Shown one piece after another: positions 8,992-16,945 of a stretch of 64,000 bases of DNA (the stretch's first letter is position 1; every line of letters starts with the position of its first letter). A program made the position numbers and the translations under genes. Below the pieces are notes generated by a model. The model was not told the origin of the DNA. It saw nothing but the letters and a program-made list of their open reading frames with translations, and searched no databases. Source of the stretch: Pedobacter sp. Hv1 (GTDB taxonomy: Bacteria; Bacteroidota; Bacteroidia; Sphingobacteriales; Sphingobacteriaceae); the NCBI RefSeq assembly GCF_001412215.1, contig NZ_LLWP01000011.1, forward strand, positions 97,900 to 161,899, read 5' to 3'.

Positions 8992-9672
8992 ATGGCTACT
9001 GCTTTAGAACCTGGATGGCTAAAAGTTTTAGGTCCAGAACTAGAAAAACCTTATATGAAGGAACTTAAATCCTTTTTGCTTGAAGAAAAGCAAAAAGGAT
9101 TTACTGTTTATCCCAAAGGCTCAGATATATTCAATGCCTTTAACCACACCCCTTTTGATCAAGTTAAAGTAGTTATTTTAGGTCAAGACCCTTATCATGG
9201 CCCAGGACAAGCGCATGGTTTATCTTTTTCTGTGCAGAAGGGTATCACCGTTCCACCTTCTTTAAAAAACATGTATAAAGAATTGGCAGCGGAGTTTAAA
9301 GACTTTAAAATTCCAAACCATGGCAATTTAACAGCTTGGGCAGATCAGGGCGTATTGCTACTCAATGCAACGTTAACGGTAAGAGCCCATGAAGCCGGTT
9401 CGCACCAAAACAAAGGATGGGAAAATTTCACCAACCATGTTATCGCCGAACTGTCGGCACAAAGAAGTGGCCTCGTATTTTTACTTTGGGGCAGGTTTGC
9501 ACAACAAAAAGAAAGCTTGATCGATACCAACAAGCACCACGTACTGAAAGCAGCACACCCTTCTCCTTTTTCTGCCTACAATGGGTTCTTTGGTTCTAAC
9601 CACTTTGCTAAAACTAACGAAATCTTAACTCAAGAAGGCTTAAGCCACATTCATTGGCAAATAGAAGATTAA
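8992..9672 (+). CDS. ung: Uracil-DNA glycosylase, family 1
   Basis: A 226-residue enzyme that removes uracil from DNA to start base-excision repair. The water-activating loop GQDPYHGPGQAHGLSFSV contains the catalytic D66. The DNA-intercalating loop HPSPFSAYNGFFGSNHF, with its key histidine, is near the C-terminus, and the LLLNATLTV strand holds the conserved asparagine for uracil recognition. It is full length. Its ATG follows one base after the stop of the thioredoxin-like gene, so it relies on that transcript. Confidence 0.97.
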   Translation: MATALEPGWLKVLGPELEKPYMKELKSFLLEEKQKGFTVYPKGSDIFNAFNHTPFDQVKVVILGQDPYHGPGQAHGLSFSVQKGITVPPSLKNMYKELAAEFKDFKIPNHGNLTAWADQGVLLLNATLTVRAHEAGSHQNKGWENFTNHVIAELSAQRSGLVFLLWGRFAQQKESLIDTNKHHVLKAAHPSPFSAYNGFFGSNHFAKTNEILTQEGLSHIHWQIED

Positions 9673-9678
9673 TCTCGC

Positions 9679-9711
9679 TTTTACCATCTAAGACATCTTA
9701 GAAAACCTAAG
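9679..9711 (+). repeat. Left inverted repeat of the GxxExxY cassette
   Basis: Begins TTTTACCATCTAAGACATC. It aligns with the complement of 10192-10225 over about 33 bases with a few mismatches. It contains its own small palindrome CTAAGA-CA-TCTTAG (9688-9701). Confidence 0.7.
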
Positions 9712-9772
9712 TATTTATTGAAATAATAATTATATTAGTCTATCCCTATTGATCAATTTAAAATAATTAAAT

Positions 9773-10183
9773 ATGATTAATAAAGCTTTTTTAGATGATC
9801 TAGAGTATAGGGTTACTGGTGCCTGTATTGAAGTTCATAAAATATTGGGCCCTGGTTTACTTGAAAGCATTTACCATCAATGCTTAGCTAGAGAGCTTCA
9901 AGTAAGAGATATAAATTTCAGTTCTGAATGCAAGATCCAGATTGTATATAAAGGTACACTAATTGATAGCTCATTAAGAGCGGATCTATTTATTGAAGAC
10001 TGCTCGGTACTCGAATTAAAAGCAATTGATAACATTCTTCCTATTCATGAGGCTCAAATTCTAACTTATATGCGAATTCTAAAGGCGCCAAAGGGACTTC
10101 TTATTAATTTTAACTGTACAAATATTATCCAATTTGGCAAAAAGCCTTTTGTAAATGAATTTTACCACCCATTTTTAGAATGA
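9773..10183 (+). CDS. GxxExxY family protein (putative PD-(D/E)XK nuclease fold)
   Basis: A 136-residue protein with the family signature GPGLLESIY near residue 30. The likely nuclease-fold residues follow: the glutamate of LLESIYHQ, the aspartate of RADLFIED, and the E-x-K of VLELKA. The closing LPIHEAQILTYMRI and GLLINFN are typical. The family is widespread in Bacteroidota and is of unproven function. What is striking here is the setting: the gene sits alone between two imperfect inverted repeats (9679-9711 and 10192-10225), as if moved as a cassette. Confidence 0.92.
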   Translation: MINKAFLDDLEYRVTGACIEVHKILGPGLLESIYHQCLARELQVRDINFSSECKIQIVYKGTLIDSSLRADLFIEDCSVLELKAIDNILPIHEAQILTYMRILKAPKGLLINFNCTNIIQFGKKPFVNEFYHPFLE

Positions 10184-10191
10184 TAGTTTAA

Positions 10192-10225
10192 ACTAAGATG
10201 TCCTAAGATTTCTTAGGTGGTAAAA
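10192..10225 (-). repeat. Right inverted repeat of the GxxExxY cassette
   Basis: Its complement begins TTTTACCACCTAAGAAATC and matches the left repeat. Its own inner palindrome is CTAAGA-AA-TCTTAG. It starts 9 bases after the GxxExxY stop codon. Confidence 0.7.
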
Positions 10226-10237
10226 TTTTATTCAAAA

Positions 10238-10708
10238 TTAATACTCCAAAGGCACAATCGGCTCTTTTTTGGTGGTAGACATGATCATCATGGTCTGGAA
10301 AGTTTTTACTACAGATATTTTGCTGATCTTATCCATAATTAAACGTTCGTAGGCTTTAATATCATTGACATAAACTTTCAATAAAAAATCTGCCTGACCT
10401 GTAACGTGATGGCATTCAGTAATTTCATTGATTTGATTTACCTCATCTAAAAAAATCTGAATGGTATTGTTTTTATGAAAGTCTAATTGTACTTGGATAA
10501 AAGTTTTAATTCCTAACCCCAATTTTTCTTCATCAACTAATGCATGGTAGCTTTTAATATAACCTGACATTTCAAGTTTGCGCACTCTTTCTAAAGTTGG
10601 AGCTGGCGATAAGCCAATCTCTTGCGATAAAAGCAAATTGGTAATCCTACCGTTTTCTTGTAAAAGTTTAAGGATTTTAAAATCGGTTTTGTCTAATTCT
10701 GTGGCCAT
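10238..10708 (-). CDS. Lrp/AsnC family transcriptional regulator
   Basis: A 156-residue regulator. The N-terminal winged helix-turn-helix covers residues 5-60 (DFKILKLLQENGRITN, LSQEIGLSPAPTLERVRKLE). The C-terminal RAM ligand-binding domain covers about 70-145 (IQVQLDFHKN, ECHHVTGQADFLLKVYVND). Such proteins sense amino acids and act as dimers or octamers on DNA. The gene is monocistronic. A TAnnTTTG element on the minus strand (10735-10728, TACCTTTG) lies about 20 bases before the ATG. It runs divergently from the metal regulator gene, but no shared operator was recognised for Lrp. Confidence 0.93.
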   Translation of the reverse strand: MATELDKTDFKILKLLQENGRITNLLLSQEIGLSPAPTLERVRKLEMSGYIKSYHALVDEEKLGLGIKTFIQVQLDFHKNNTIQIFLDEVNQINEITECHHVTGQADFLLKVYVNDIKAYERLIMDKISKISVVKTFQTMMIMSTTKKEPIVPLEY

Positions 10709-10810
10709 AAATATTTGTGTTGTTACCCAAAGGTAGGATACTAACGCTACTTAGCCAAATTTTATTCTACAAACTCACAATAAATTTACTTTTTATTTTA
10801 CAATATAATT

Positions 10811-10826
10811 TTTAGATTTGTCTAAA
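10811..10826. promoter_or_regulatory. DtxR/MntR-type operator over the regulator's own promoter
   Basis: TTTAGA-TTTG-TCTAAA is a perfect 6-4-6 palindrome. The -7 element TAGATTTG (10813-10820) lies inside it, so a bound repressor would directly block transcription of the regulator and mntH. The same half-sites recur at 16190-16205. Confidence 0.75.
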
Positions 10827-10847
10827 TTTATAGTTAGACTAACAAAA

Positions 10848-11498
10848 ATGCAATCTTACACCGAAGAGAATTATCTTAAAATAATTTACCACTTATCAGT
10901 AATCAGTAATCCTGTTCAAACCAATGCCATTGCCGAGCGCATCCAAACTAAGGCCGCATCGGTAACGGATATGTTGAAGAAACTTTCTGAGAAAGAACTG
11001 GTTGATTATGTAAAGTATCAAGGTGTTACTTTAACTGAAAAAGGAAAACTAACTGCGATTAGCATTGTAAGAAAACATCGCCTTTGGGAAGTTTTTTTAG
11101 TAGAGAAGCTCAACTTTAAATGGGATGAAGTTCATGAAGTTGCAGAAGAACTAGAACATATCAAATCTACTTTATTGGTAGAACGTTTAGATGAATTTTT
11201 AGAGTTTCCAAAAGTAGATCCTCATGGTGATCCCATTCCGGATCAATATGGAAATTTTGCAGATTTATCTTTTGTAAAATTGAGCAAACTCAAAGTAGGC
11301 GAAAGAGGGACAATTACAGGGGTAAGTGAACACTCCTCTCCTTTTTTAAGGCACTTAGAAAAATTAGGATTAACCTTAGGCAAAAAGATAGAAGTATCTG
11401 AAATTATCGATTTTGATGGCTCTGTAGAACTCTTAATCGATCAGCAAAAATTAAACATCAGTAGAGAAGTAGCTAAACATATCCTAATTAACAAGTAA
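10848..11498 (+). CDS. DtxR/MntR-family metal-dependent repressor
   Basis: A 216-residue repressor; the inner ATG (MQSYTEENYLKIIY) is chosen because the earlier in-frame ATG at 10818 lies inside the promoter/operator. The helix-turn-helix is at about residues 5-65 (AIAERIQTKAASVTDMLKKL). The metal and dimer domain holds the RKHRLWE histidine and the EELEHIKS glutamates/histidine. A C-terminal FeoA-like SH3 domain (LKVGERGTITGVSEH) follows. It should bind DNA when loaded with Mn2+ or Fe2+. The NRAMP gene begins 2 bases after its stop, and a matching operator lies at its own promoter. Confidence 0.92.
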   Translation: MQSYTEENYLKIIYHLSVISNPVQTNAIAERIQTKAASVTDMLKKLSEKELVDYVKYQGVTLTEKGKLTAISIVRKHRLWEVFLVEKLNFKWDEVHEVAEELEHIKSTLLVERLDEFLEFPKVDPHGDPIPDQYGNFADLSFVKLSKLKVGERGTITGVSEHSSPFLRHLEKLGLTLGKKIEVSEIIDFDGSVELLIDQQKLNISREVAKHILINK

Positions 11499-11500
11499 AT

Positions 11501-13360
11501 ATGAGCCAGAAGCAATCTTTAAGCGAAGTACACGAAAGTGTAGCCACAGATAAACGTAAAGGTTGGAGAAGGTTAATGGCCTTTATAGGCCCTGCCTACT
11601 TGGTTAGTGTAGGTTACATGGATCCTGGAAACTGGGCCACAGATATAGCTGGAGGTAGTAAATTTGGCTACCAACTGATCTGGGTATTGTTAATGTCTAA
11701 TTTGATTGCCCTCTTATTGCAATCGTTAAGTGCCAGACTAGGTATTGTTCGCGGATTGGATCTGGCCCAAGCTTCTCGAAATGCCTATCCAAAATGGGTT
11801 AATTTTCCGCTCTTTATTTTGGCACAGACTGCAATTATTGCCTGCGACTTGGCCGAAATTATTGGAATGGCGATAGGTTTAAATCTCTTATTTGGTTTGC
11901 CCTTAATCTGGGGAATTTCCATTACCATTTTTGACACCGTATTGTTATTGTTCCTGCTCAACAAAGGAATGAGAAAAATGGAAGCATTTATAGTTTCTAT
12001 GGTGTTTATTGTAGGTATTTCATTTTTGATAGAAATGTTTATTGTAGAGCCTTCTTTAAAAGAAATTGCAAAAGGATTTGAACCCTCTATGTTATCTGGC
12101 GAAGCTTTATACATTGCCATTGGTATTATTGGCGCTACCGTAATGCCACATAACTTATACCTACATTCTTCTTTGGTACAAACCAGAAAGTTCGAAAGAG
12201 ACAACAAAGGCATTAAAGAAGCTATTAAATTTAATTTTATTGATACTGCGGTTGCCTTAAACCTTGCTTTTTTTGTGAATGCGGCAATTTTAATCTTAGC
12301 TGCTGCTGCCTTTTTTAAAAATGGTTTTCACGAAGTTGCAGAGATCCAAGATGCACACCGATTATTGAGTAATATCTTCGGTAATGTAGCTCCTGCCCTT
12401 TTTGCCATTGCTTTAATTGCAGCCGGACAAAGCTCTACTGTTACTGGTACCTTAGCCGGACAAATTATTATGGAAGGGCACTTGAACCTAAGGATACAAC
12501 CTTGGCTACGTAGGTTAATTACACGTTTATTAGCTATTGTTCCTGCATTTTGTACCATTTTATTTTTTGGCGACGATGCACTGGGAGGCTTGTTGATCTT
12601 AAGTCAGGTTGTTTTGAGCTTACAGCTAGGCTTTGCCATTATTCCATTGATCCATTTGACCTCTGATAAAAAGGAAATGAAAGACTTTACCATTAAAACA
12701 TGGGTAAAAGTATTGGCCTGGATGAGTGCCGTAGTTATTATCAGTTTAAACATCAAATTGGTGATAGAAGAGATCAATACTTGGATAGCAGCGGCAGATG
12801 GTTGGTACATCTACGTAATTGTAATTCCAATGGCCATTTTAATTGGTTTATTACTCCTCTATATTTTTGTTTATCCGCTAATCAGTAAAAAGCAAAGAGT
12901 GGGCAATATCCCACATGGCAATGCTTTAGAAATAGCACATATTGAGAAAATCAATTACAAAAAAATTGGCATTACGGTAGATTTCTCTGCGAATGACCGA
13001 AACACCATTCGACATGCCTTAATCCAAGGTGGAAAAGATGCACATTACCATTTGATCCATGTTGTAGAAACAGCAGCAGCACGCTACCACGGAAAAACAG
13101 TAATGGATCACGAAACACAATCTGATACTGAAAATCTTGAAAAATATCAGCTGAATTTAGCTGAGCTAGGTTACAAGGCTACACCACATATTGGTTTCGG
13201 TGGTACAGCAAAAGCCATTGCCGAAATCAGCAACCAAAACCATATTGAATTATTGGTAATGGGGGCGCATGGGCACAAAGGTTTAAAAGATTTGATTTTC
13301 GGAACTACTGTAGATTCGGTCCGTCATAAAGTAACGATACCTGTATTAATTGTCCGTTAG
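11501..13360 (+). CDS. mntH: NRAMP-type Mn2+/Fe2+ transporter fused to a universal-stress (UspA) domain
   Basis: A 619-residue inner-membrane protein. The transporter core has the metal-binding DPGN motif (D41-N44, GYMDPGNW) and the MPH motif (M215-H217, MPHNLYLHSS), both needed for divalent metal import driven by protons. About eleven hydrophobic segments run to about residue 465. From about residue 485 a cytosolic UspA domain begins (YKKIGITVDFSAND). It ends with GAHGHKGLKDLIFGTT, a perfect G-x2-G-x9-G-T nucleotide-binding signature, so it may sense ATP/AMP. It is co-transcribed with the repressor and overlaps the convergent thioredoxin gene by 4 bases at the stop codons. Confidence 0.94.
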   Translation: MSQKQSLSEVHESVATDKRKGWRRLMAFIGPAYLVSVGYMDPGNWATDIAGGSKFGYQLIWVLLMSNLIALLLQSLSARLGIVRGLDLAQASRNAYPKWVNFPLFILAQTAIIACDLAEIIGMAIGLNLLFGLPLIWGISITIFDTVLLLFLLNKGMRKMEAFIVSMVFIVGISFLIEMFIVEPSLKEIAKGFEPSMLSGEALYIAIGIIGATVMPHNLYLHSSLVQTRKFERDNKGIKEAIKFNFIDTAVALNLAFFVNAAILILAAAAFFKNGFHEVAEIQDAHRLLSNIFGNVAPALFAIALIAAGQSSTVTGTLAGQIIMEGHLNLRIQPWLRRLITRLLAIVPAFCTILFFGDDALGGLLILSQVVLSLQLGFAIIPLIHLTSDKKEMKDFTIKTWVKVLAWMSAVVIISLNIKLVIEEINTWIAAADGWYIYVIVIPMAILIGLLLLYIFVYPLISKKQRVGNIPHGNALEIAHIEKINYKKIGITVDFSANDRNTIRHALIQGGKDAHYHLIHVVETAAARYHGKTVMDHETQSDTENLEKYQLNLAELGYKATPHIGFGGTAKAIAEISNQNHIELLVMGAHGHKGLKDLIFGTTVDSVRHKVTIPVLIVR

Positions 13361-13815
13361 TTTTTATTGGTAAAATGTTTCAATACCTCAATCAATTCAT
13401 TTGCTTTCACAAATTCATGTTGTTGATATAAAATTCTGTTTTGACCATCTAAGATACAACTGGTTGGAAAAGCTAGTTTTCCATTTTGGTTGCCAAGTGC
13501 AAAAGCCAAATCATGCACCCCCTTATTGGCCTTGAACTCAAATTTTTGATTGGCATAGGTAATTGTCGATTTTTCTTCTGCATCCAATCGTACAAAATAA
13601 TACTCATCCCTCAATAGCTTAGCAACAGTTTTATCTTTAAATACCACCTCATCCATCGCTTTGCAATAACTGCACCAATTGGTATGTATAAACACAAAAA
13701 CCGGTTTAGGTTTAAGCTTTTGCAAACTATCTAATTGATTAAAATGAATAGCTGTCTGTTGTGCTTTTACAATTGATGCACAACAAAGCAATACCATGGT
13801 GATTATTATTTTCAT
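13357..13815 (-). CDS. Secreted thioredoxin-family protein (CxxC)
   Basis: About 152 residues starting at MKIIITMVLLCCASIVKAQ, a clear signal peptide; a longer frame from 13878 adds 21 residues with no signal-like character. The thioredoxin fold has the active site HTNWCSYCKAMDE, that is WCSYC with both cysteines, and the cis-proline strand LAFPTSCIL. The periplasmic location suggests disulfide reduction. It lies about 70 bases downstream of the TonB-receptor gene and probably shares its metal-regulated transcript; reduction of metal or of receptor cysteines is a possible role, by inference only. Confidence 0.86.
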   Translation of the reverse strand: MKIIITMVLLCCASIVKAQQTAIHFNQLDSLQKLKPKPVFVFIHTNWCSYCKAMDEVVFKDKTVAKLLRDEYYFVRLDAEEKSTITYANQKFEFKANKGVHDLAFALGNQNGKLAFPTSCILDGQNRILYQQHEFVKANELIEVLKHFTNKN

Positions 13816-13884
13816 TTGTTCTTTTTTTATTTCAACCATAAGCCCCCTAACTTTATTGGTTAGAGGGCCATTGCTCATTAAAAA

Positions 13885-16158
13885 TTATTTTATCGTTAAC
13901 CGTACACCTAAAAAACCTCTAATACCTTGATTTGGTGCATAAACATAACTTGGATCAAAGGTTAAACCATAAGGATTATCTGCCGTTGGAATAACTTGGC
14001 CACCTGCATTGAACTTAACATTTTTATCGAAGGGATCGTTTGCTCTGGCAATGATAAATGGGGTGCCTTTATTTGGTGTAAAATTGAGTAAGTTTTTTAC
14101 CCCACCATAAATTTCAATATTTTTAAATCCATCATAAACCAATTGAATGTTCTGGATACTCCAGGTTGGCGAATAAGGCCTACGTGGATCCAAATCGCCT
14201 AACAATGGCAAACGCATCGGACTATAGACATTGCCTGTATAATCAATACCTAAGTTCAATTGATTAATTTTGTAAGATATAGCCCAAGTACCAGAAAATT
14301 TCTCAGTCAATATTTGCTGCTGTTTGATGCCTTTCTCTACAAAACCGACATCTTGATAGGTTAAACCCGCGGTAATCTTTAGCCCAGAACTGAAAGCTAC
14401 GTCAACATTGGCCGTTAAACCTTTACTTACCGCATGCCCATCCAAATTATCGTATCTGATTTCATTAGGATTGGTATCAAAATCGCCTATAATCCGATTG
14501 TTGAAATAGGTATAAAAGGCCGAAAGATCTAAACCTACAAACGATCCATTTTTTAGATAGATTTTTTTCAGGAAGTTTAAATTTACATTATAGGTACGTT
14601 CTGGTTTTAATTCATTACTAATTACCACTTCTCGAGCACCGGTTAATGCTGCATGGTCTTCCGTAAAAATATTCACTACCCTAAAACCTGTACCTGCATT
14701 TAATCTGATAATATTTTTTTCATTGACACTCCATTTATAGGCCAATCGAGGTGTAAATATATTTCCATGAACGGAGTTGTAATCGTACCTCAAGCCCGCC
14801 AAAATAGAATGGGTTTTGGCTACCTTAATCTCATCTTGAATAAAAATACCGGGTAAAAATATTTTTTCAGGACTATTCACCAAATCTTTTGAAGCAGTTG
14901 CCGGAGTATTGTCGTCGTAATAAGTATAACGCAAAGCTGTACCGATCAACAAGTCATTGATTCCAATCTTTTTATCCCAGGTTAGCTGACCAAATGCAAT
15001 TTTCTGTTGTGCAATATATGATGTAGTTCCATATCTACTGTCTTGGTCATGGTCGGTAAGTGAAAAAGCCAAAAATATCTTTTCTTCAATAGGAAGTTGG
15101 TAGTTACCAATCAGTTCAAATCTTCTGGTATAAATGCTTTCACCATAACGTTGATCGCCACCCCTAAATGATTTGTTCCAATTCATTTCGCCTCCCCAGC
15201 GGTCTTCATATAAATATCGCCCTGCTAAAGAAAACAACCTGTTCTTTTTACAGTCGATGTTCCATTTCTGGAATATTGAAATTCGGTCTTGAAGTGTCAC
15301 ATCCGTAAATCCATCGTGGTTATGGTCTACCCTGTTTCCAAATTTAAAATAATTGAGGCCTGTTAAAAAGGATACTTTTTTATTCAAATTGAGCTTAAAT
15401 CCCAAATCGGCATTGTACTCTCCATAACCTGTTGCCATGGCATCTGCAGAAAATAAGGCTGCATTTTGCACCTTTTTGGTAATGATATTGATCAACCCAC
15501 CAACGGCCTCACTTCCATAAAGCGAGGAAGCGGGGCCTTTCACCACCTCAATCCGTTCAACCAAAGCATTCGGAATGCCTGATAAGCCATAAACTGTAGA
15601 TAAGCTACTCACAATTGGCATTCCATCTATCAATACCATGGTGTATGGACCCTCTAGCCCGTTGATATGGATATCACCCGTATTGCAGATATTGCAATTG
15701 AGCTGAGGCCTTACGCCATTTACATTTTGCAAAGCGTCGAATATGCTGGGTGTAGGGTTCTTTTTAAAGAATTTTGCTGTATAGATTTCAACCGGAACTG
15801 GACTTTCGAGTCTATTCACCTCTTTTTGTGTTCCGGTTACGACCACTTCATTTAAGTTTTCATCTAAAGACTCCAACTTTAGCTGGGCCAGAGTAGTATC
15901 TTTTTTCAAGTCGAGTTTGACAGTCAAACTTCGATAACCAAGCATACTTACTTTTAAATAATAGATGCCAGCTTTTACTTTATCTAGGGTAAATTTTCCA
16001 GCACTATCTGTAATTGTGGTGCGTTTAAGCTCCAACAAAGAAACTGTTGCTTTTTGAGCAGGCTCATTGGTGGTTACCAAACCCTGTACTTTAAACTGCT
16101 GGGCTTGAGCTTGATGAAATATAAAAATGAAAAGAAATAAGAGTATGATTTTTTGCAT
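13885..16158 (-). CDS. TonB-dependent outer-membrane receptor, probably for metal uptake
   Basis: A 757-residue receptor. The signal peptide (MQKIILLFLFIFIFHQAQAQ) is followed by a carboxypeptidase-regulatory-like beta-sandwich to about residue 95. The plug domain follows (NEVVVTGTQKEV, DGMPIVSSLS, GPASSLYGSEAVGGLINIIT), then a 22-strand-type barrel. The plug holds a CNIC motif, C155 and C158, a possible soft-metal ligand. It lacks SusC features and has no SusD partner. Its promoter carries the same palindrome as the mntR-type gene, so import of Mn or Fe, free or chelated, is inferred. The substrate is unproven. Confidence 0.92.
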   Translation of the reverse strand: MQKIILLFLFIFIFHQAQAQQFKVQGLVTTNEPAQKATVSLLELKRTTITDSAGKFTLDKVKAGIYYLKVSMLGYRSLTVKLDLKKDTTLAQLKLESLDENLNEVVVTGTQKEVNRLESPVPVEIYTAKFFKKNPTPSIFDALQNVNGVRPQLNCNICNTGDIHINGLEGPYTMVLIDGMPIVSSLSTVYGLSGIPNALVERIEVVKGPASSLYGSEAVGGLINIITKKVQNAALFSADAMATGYGEYNADLGFKLNLNKKVSFLTGLNYFKFGNRVDHNHDGFTDVTLQDRISIFQKWNIDCKKNRLFSLAGRYLYEDRWGGEMNWNKSFRGGDQRYGESIYTRRFELIGNYQLPIEEKIFLAFSLTDHDQDSRYGTTSYIAQQKIAFGQLTWDKKIGINDLLIGTALRYTYYDDNTPATASKDLVNSPEKIFLPGIFIQDEIKVAKTHSILAGLRYDYNSVHGNIFTPRLAYKWSVNEKNIIRLNAGTGFRVVNIFTEDHAALTGAREVVISNELKPERTYNVNLNFLKKIYLKNGSFVGLDLSAFYTYFNNRIIGDFDTNPNEIRYDNLDGHAVSKGLTANVDVAFSSGLKITAGLTYQDVGFVEKGIKQQQILTEKFSGTWAISYKINQLNLGIDYTGNVYSPMRLPLLGDLDPRRPYSPTWSIQNIQLVYDGFKNIEIYGGVKNLLNFTPNKGTPFIIARANDPFDKNVKFNAGGQVIPTADNPYGLTFDPSYVYAPNQGIRGFLGVRLTIK

Positions 16159-16177
16159 GATGCGTGTATTAGTTTAG

Positions 16178-16185
16178 CAAAAATA
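16178..16185 (-). promoter_or_regulatory. -7 promoter element of the TonB-receptor gene
   Basis: On the minus strand this reads TATTTTTG (TAnnTTTG). The start codon is about 20 bases downstream and the metal operator lies 4 bases upstream. Confidence 0.55.
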
Positions 16186-16189
16186 TAAA

Positions 16190-16205
16190 TTTAGACTGAT
16201 CTAAA
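16190..16205. promoter_or_regulatory. DtxR/MntR-type operator upstream of the TonB-receptor gene
   Basis: TTTAGA-CTGA-TCTAAA has the same half-sites and 4-base spacer as the operator at 10811-10826. It lies between the -7 element and the expected -33 region. A further half-site, ATTTAGAT, follows at about 16211-16218. Confidence 0.75.
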
Positions 16206-16306
16206 AAATAATTTAGATTAATTTATTTCAAAATAATAGACAACACTAAATATTATAGCCTTGAGCTGATTGAAATAGGCCATTATTTTTTGCTAAAAGT
16301 AGGATA

Positions 16307-16345
16307 TTATTTTTTAAATGCAACAATATTGCATTTAAAAAATAA
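16307..16345. repeat. Perfect 17-bp inverted repeat between divergent genes
   Basis: TTATTTTTTAAATGCAA (16307-16323) and its exact complement (16329-16345) are separated by CAATA. It lies between the TonB-receptor (leftward) and smpB (rightward), so no gene ends here and a terminator role for a known gene is not expected. An antisense or small transcript, or a protein-binding site, is possible. Confidence 0.6.
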
Positions 16346-16407
16346 ACAATATATTCTTCTACCAGAAGGGCTAGAGAAATAACCAAGAAATAACGATATT
16401 TGTAATT

Positions 16408-16857
16408 ATGTCAAAAGATATCCAAATCAAGAACAAAAGAGCTTATTTCGACTACCATATATTAGACAGTTATGTTGCTGGAATTGCGCTACTTGGCACT
16501 GAGATTAAAGCCGTTAGACAAGGAAAAGCCAATATGACCGATGCTTTTTGCATGTTTATTGACGATATATTGTATGTAAGAAATCTACATATTTCTGAAT
16601 ATAGCCACAGTTCTTTTCATCATCATGACATTAAAAGAGATCGGGTTTTGCTTTTACACAAGAAAGAACTGAAGAAATTAAAGATCAAAGGCGAAGAAAA
16701 AGGCTTCACCATTGTGCCTTTAAGAATTTTTACCAATGAGCGAGGTTTCGCCAAAATGGAAATTGCGATTGCACAGGGTAAAAAGGAATTCGACAAACGT
16801 GACAGCATCAAAGACCGCGAAAGCAAACGCGAAATGGATAGAGCGATGAAGGTTTAG
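16408..16857 (+). CDS. smpB: SsrA-binding protein SmpB
   Basis: A 149-residue OB-fold protein that binds tmRNA and carries it to stalled ribosomes. The conserved core is NKRAYFDYHILDSYVAGIAL, GTEIKAVRQGKANMTDAFC and LKKLKIKGEEKGFTIVPL. The basic tail KKEFDKRDSIKDRESKREMDR, which enters the mRNA channel, is complete. No tmRNA gene is visible nearby. It is monocistronic; word-like filler follows (16858-16945). Confidence 0.96.
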   Translation: MSKDIQIKNKRAYFDYHILDSYVAGIALLGTEIKAVRQGKANMTDAFCMFIDDILYVRNLHISEYSHSSFHHHDIKRDRVLLLHKKELKKLKIKGEEKGFTIVPLRIFTNERGFAKMEIAIAQGKKEFDKRDSIKDRESKREMDRAMKV

Positions 16858-16945
16858 TTCATTGGTATTATGAGTTCATTGGTATCATTGGTTTATTTCA
16901 GAATTCCAATCTTGATACTTGATACTTACTACTTGATACTCTACA

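Noticed and set aside
10818..10847. Upstream ATG for the DtxR-type repressor
   Set aside because: It falls inside the operator and promoter, so it could not be on the expected transcript, and family members begin close to the later ATG.
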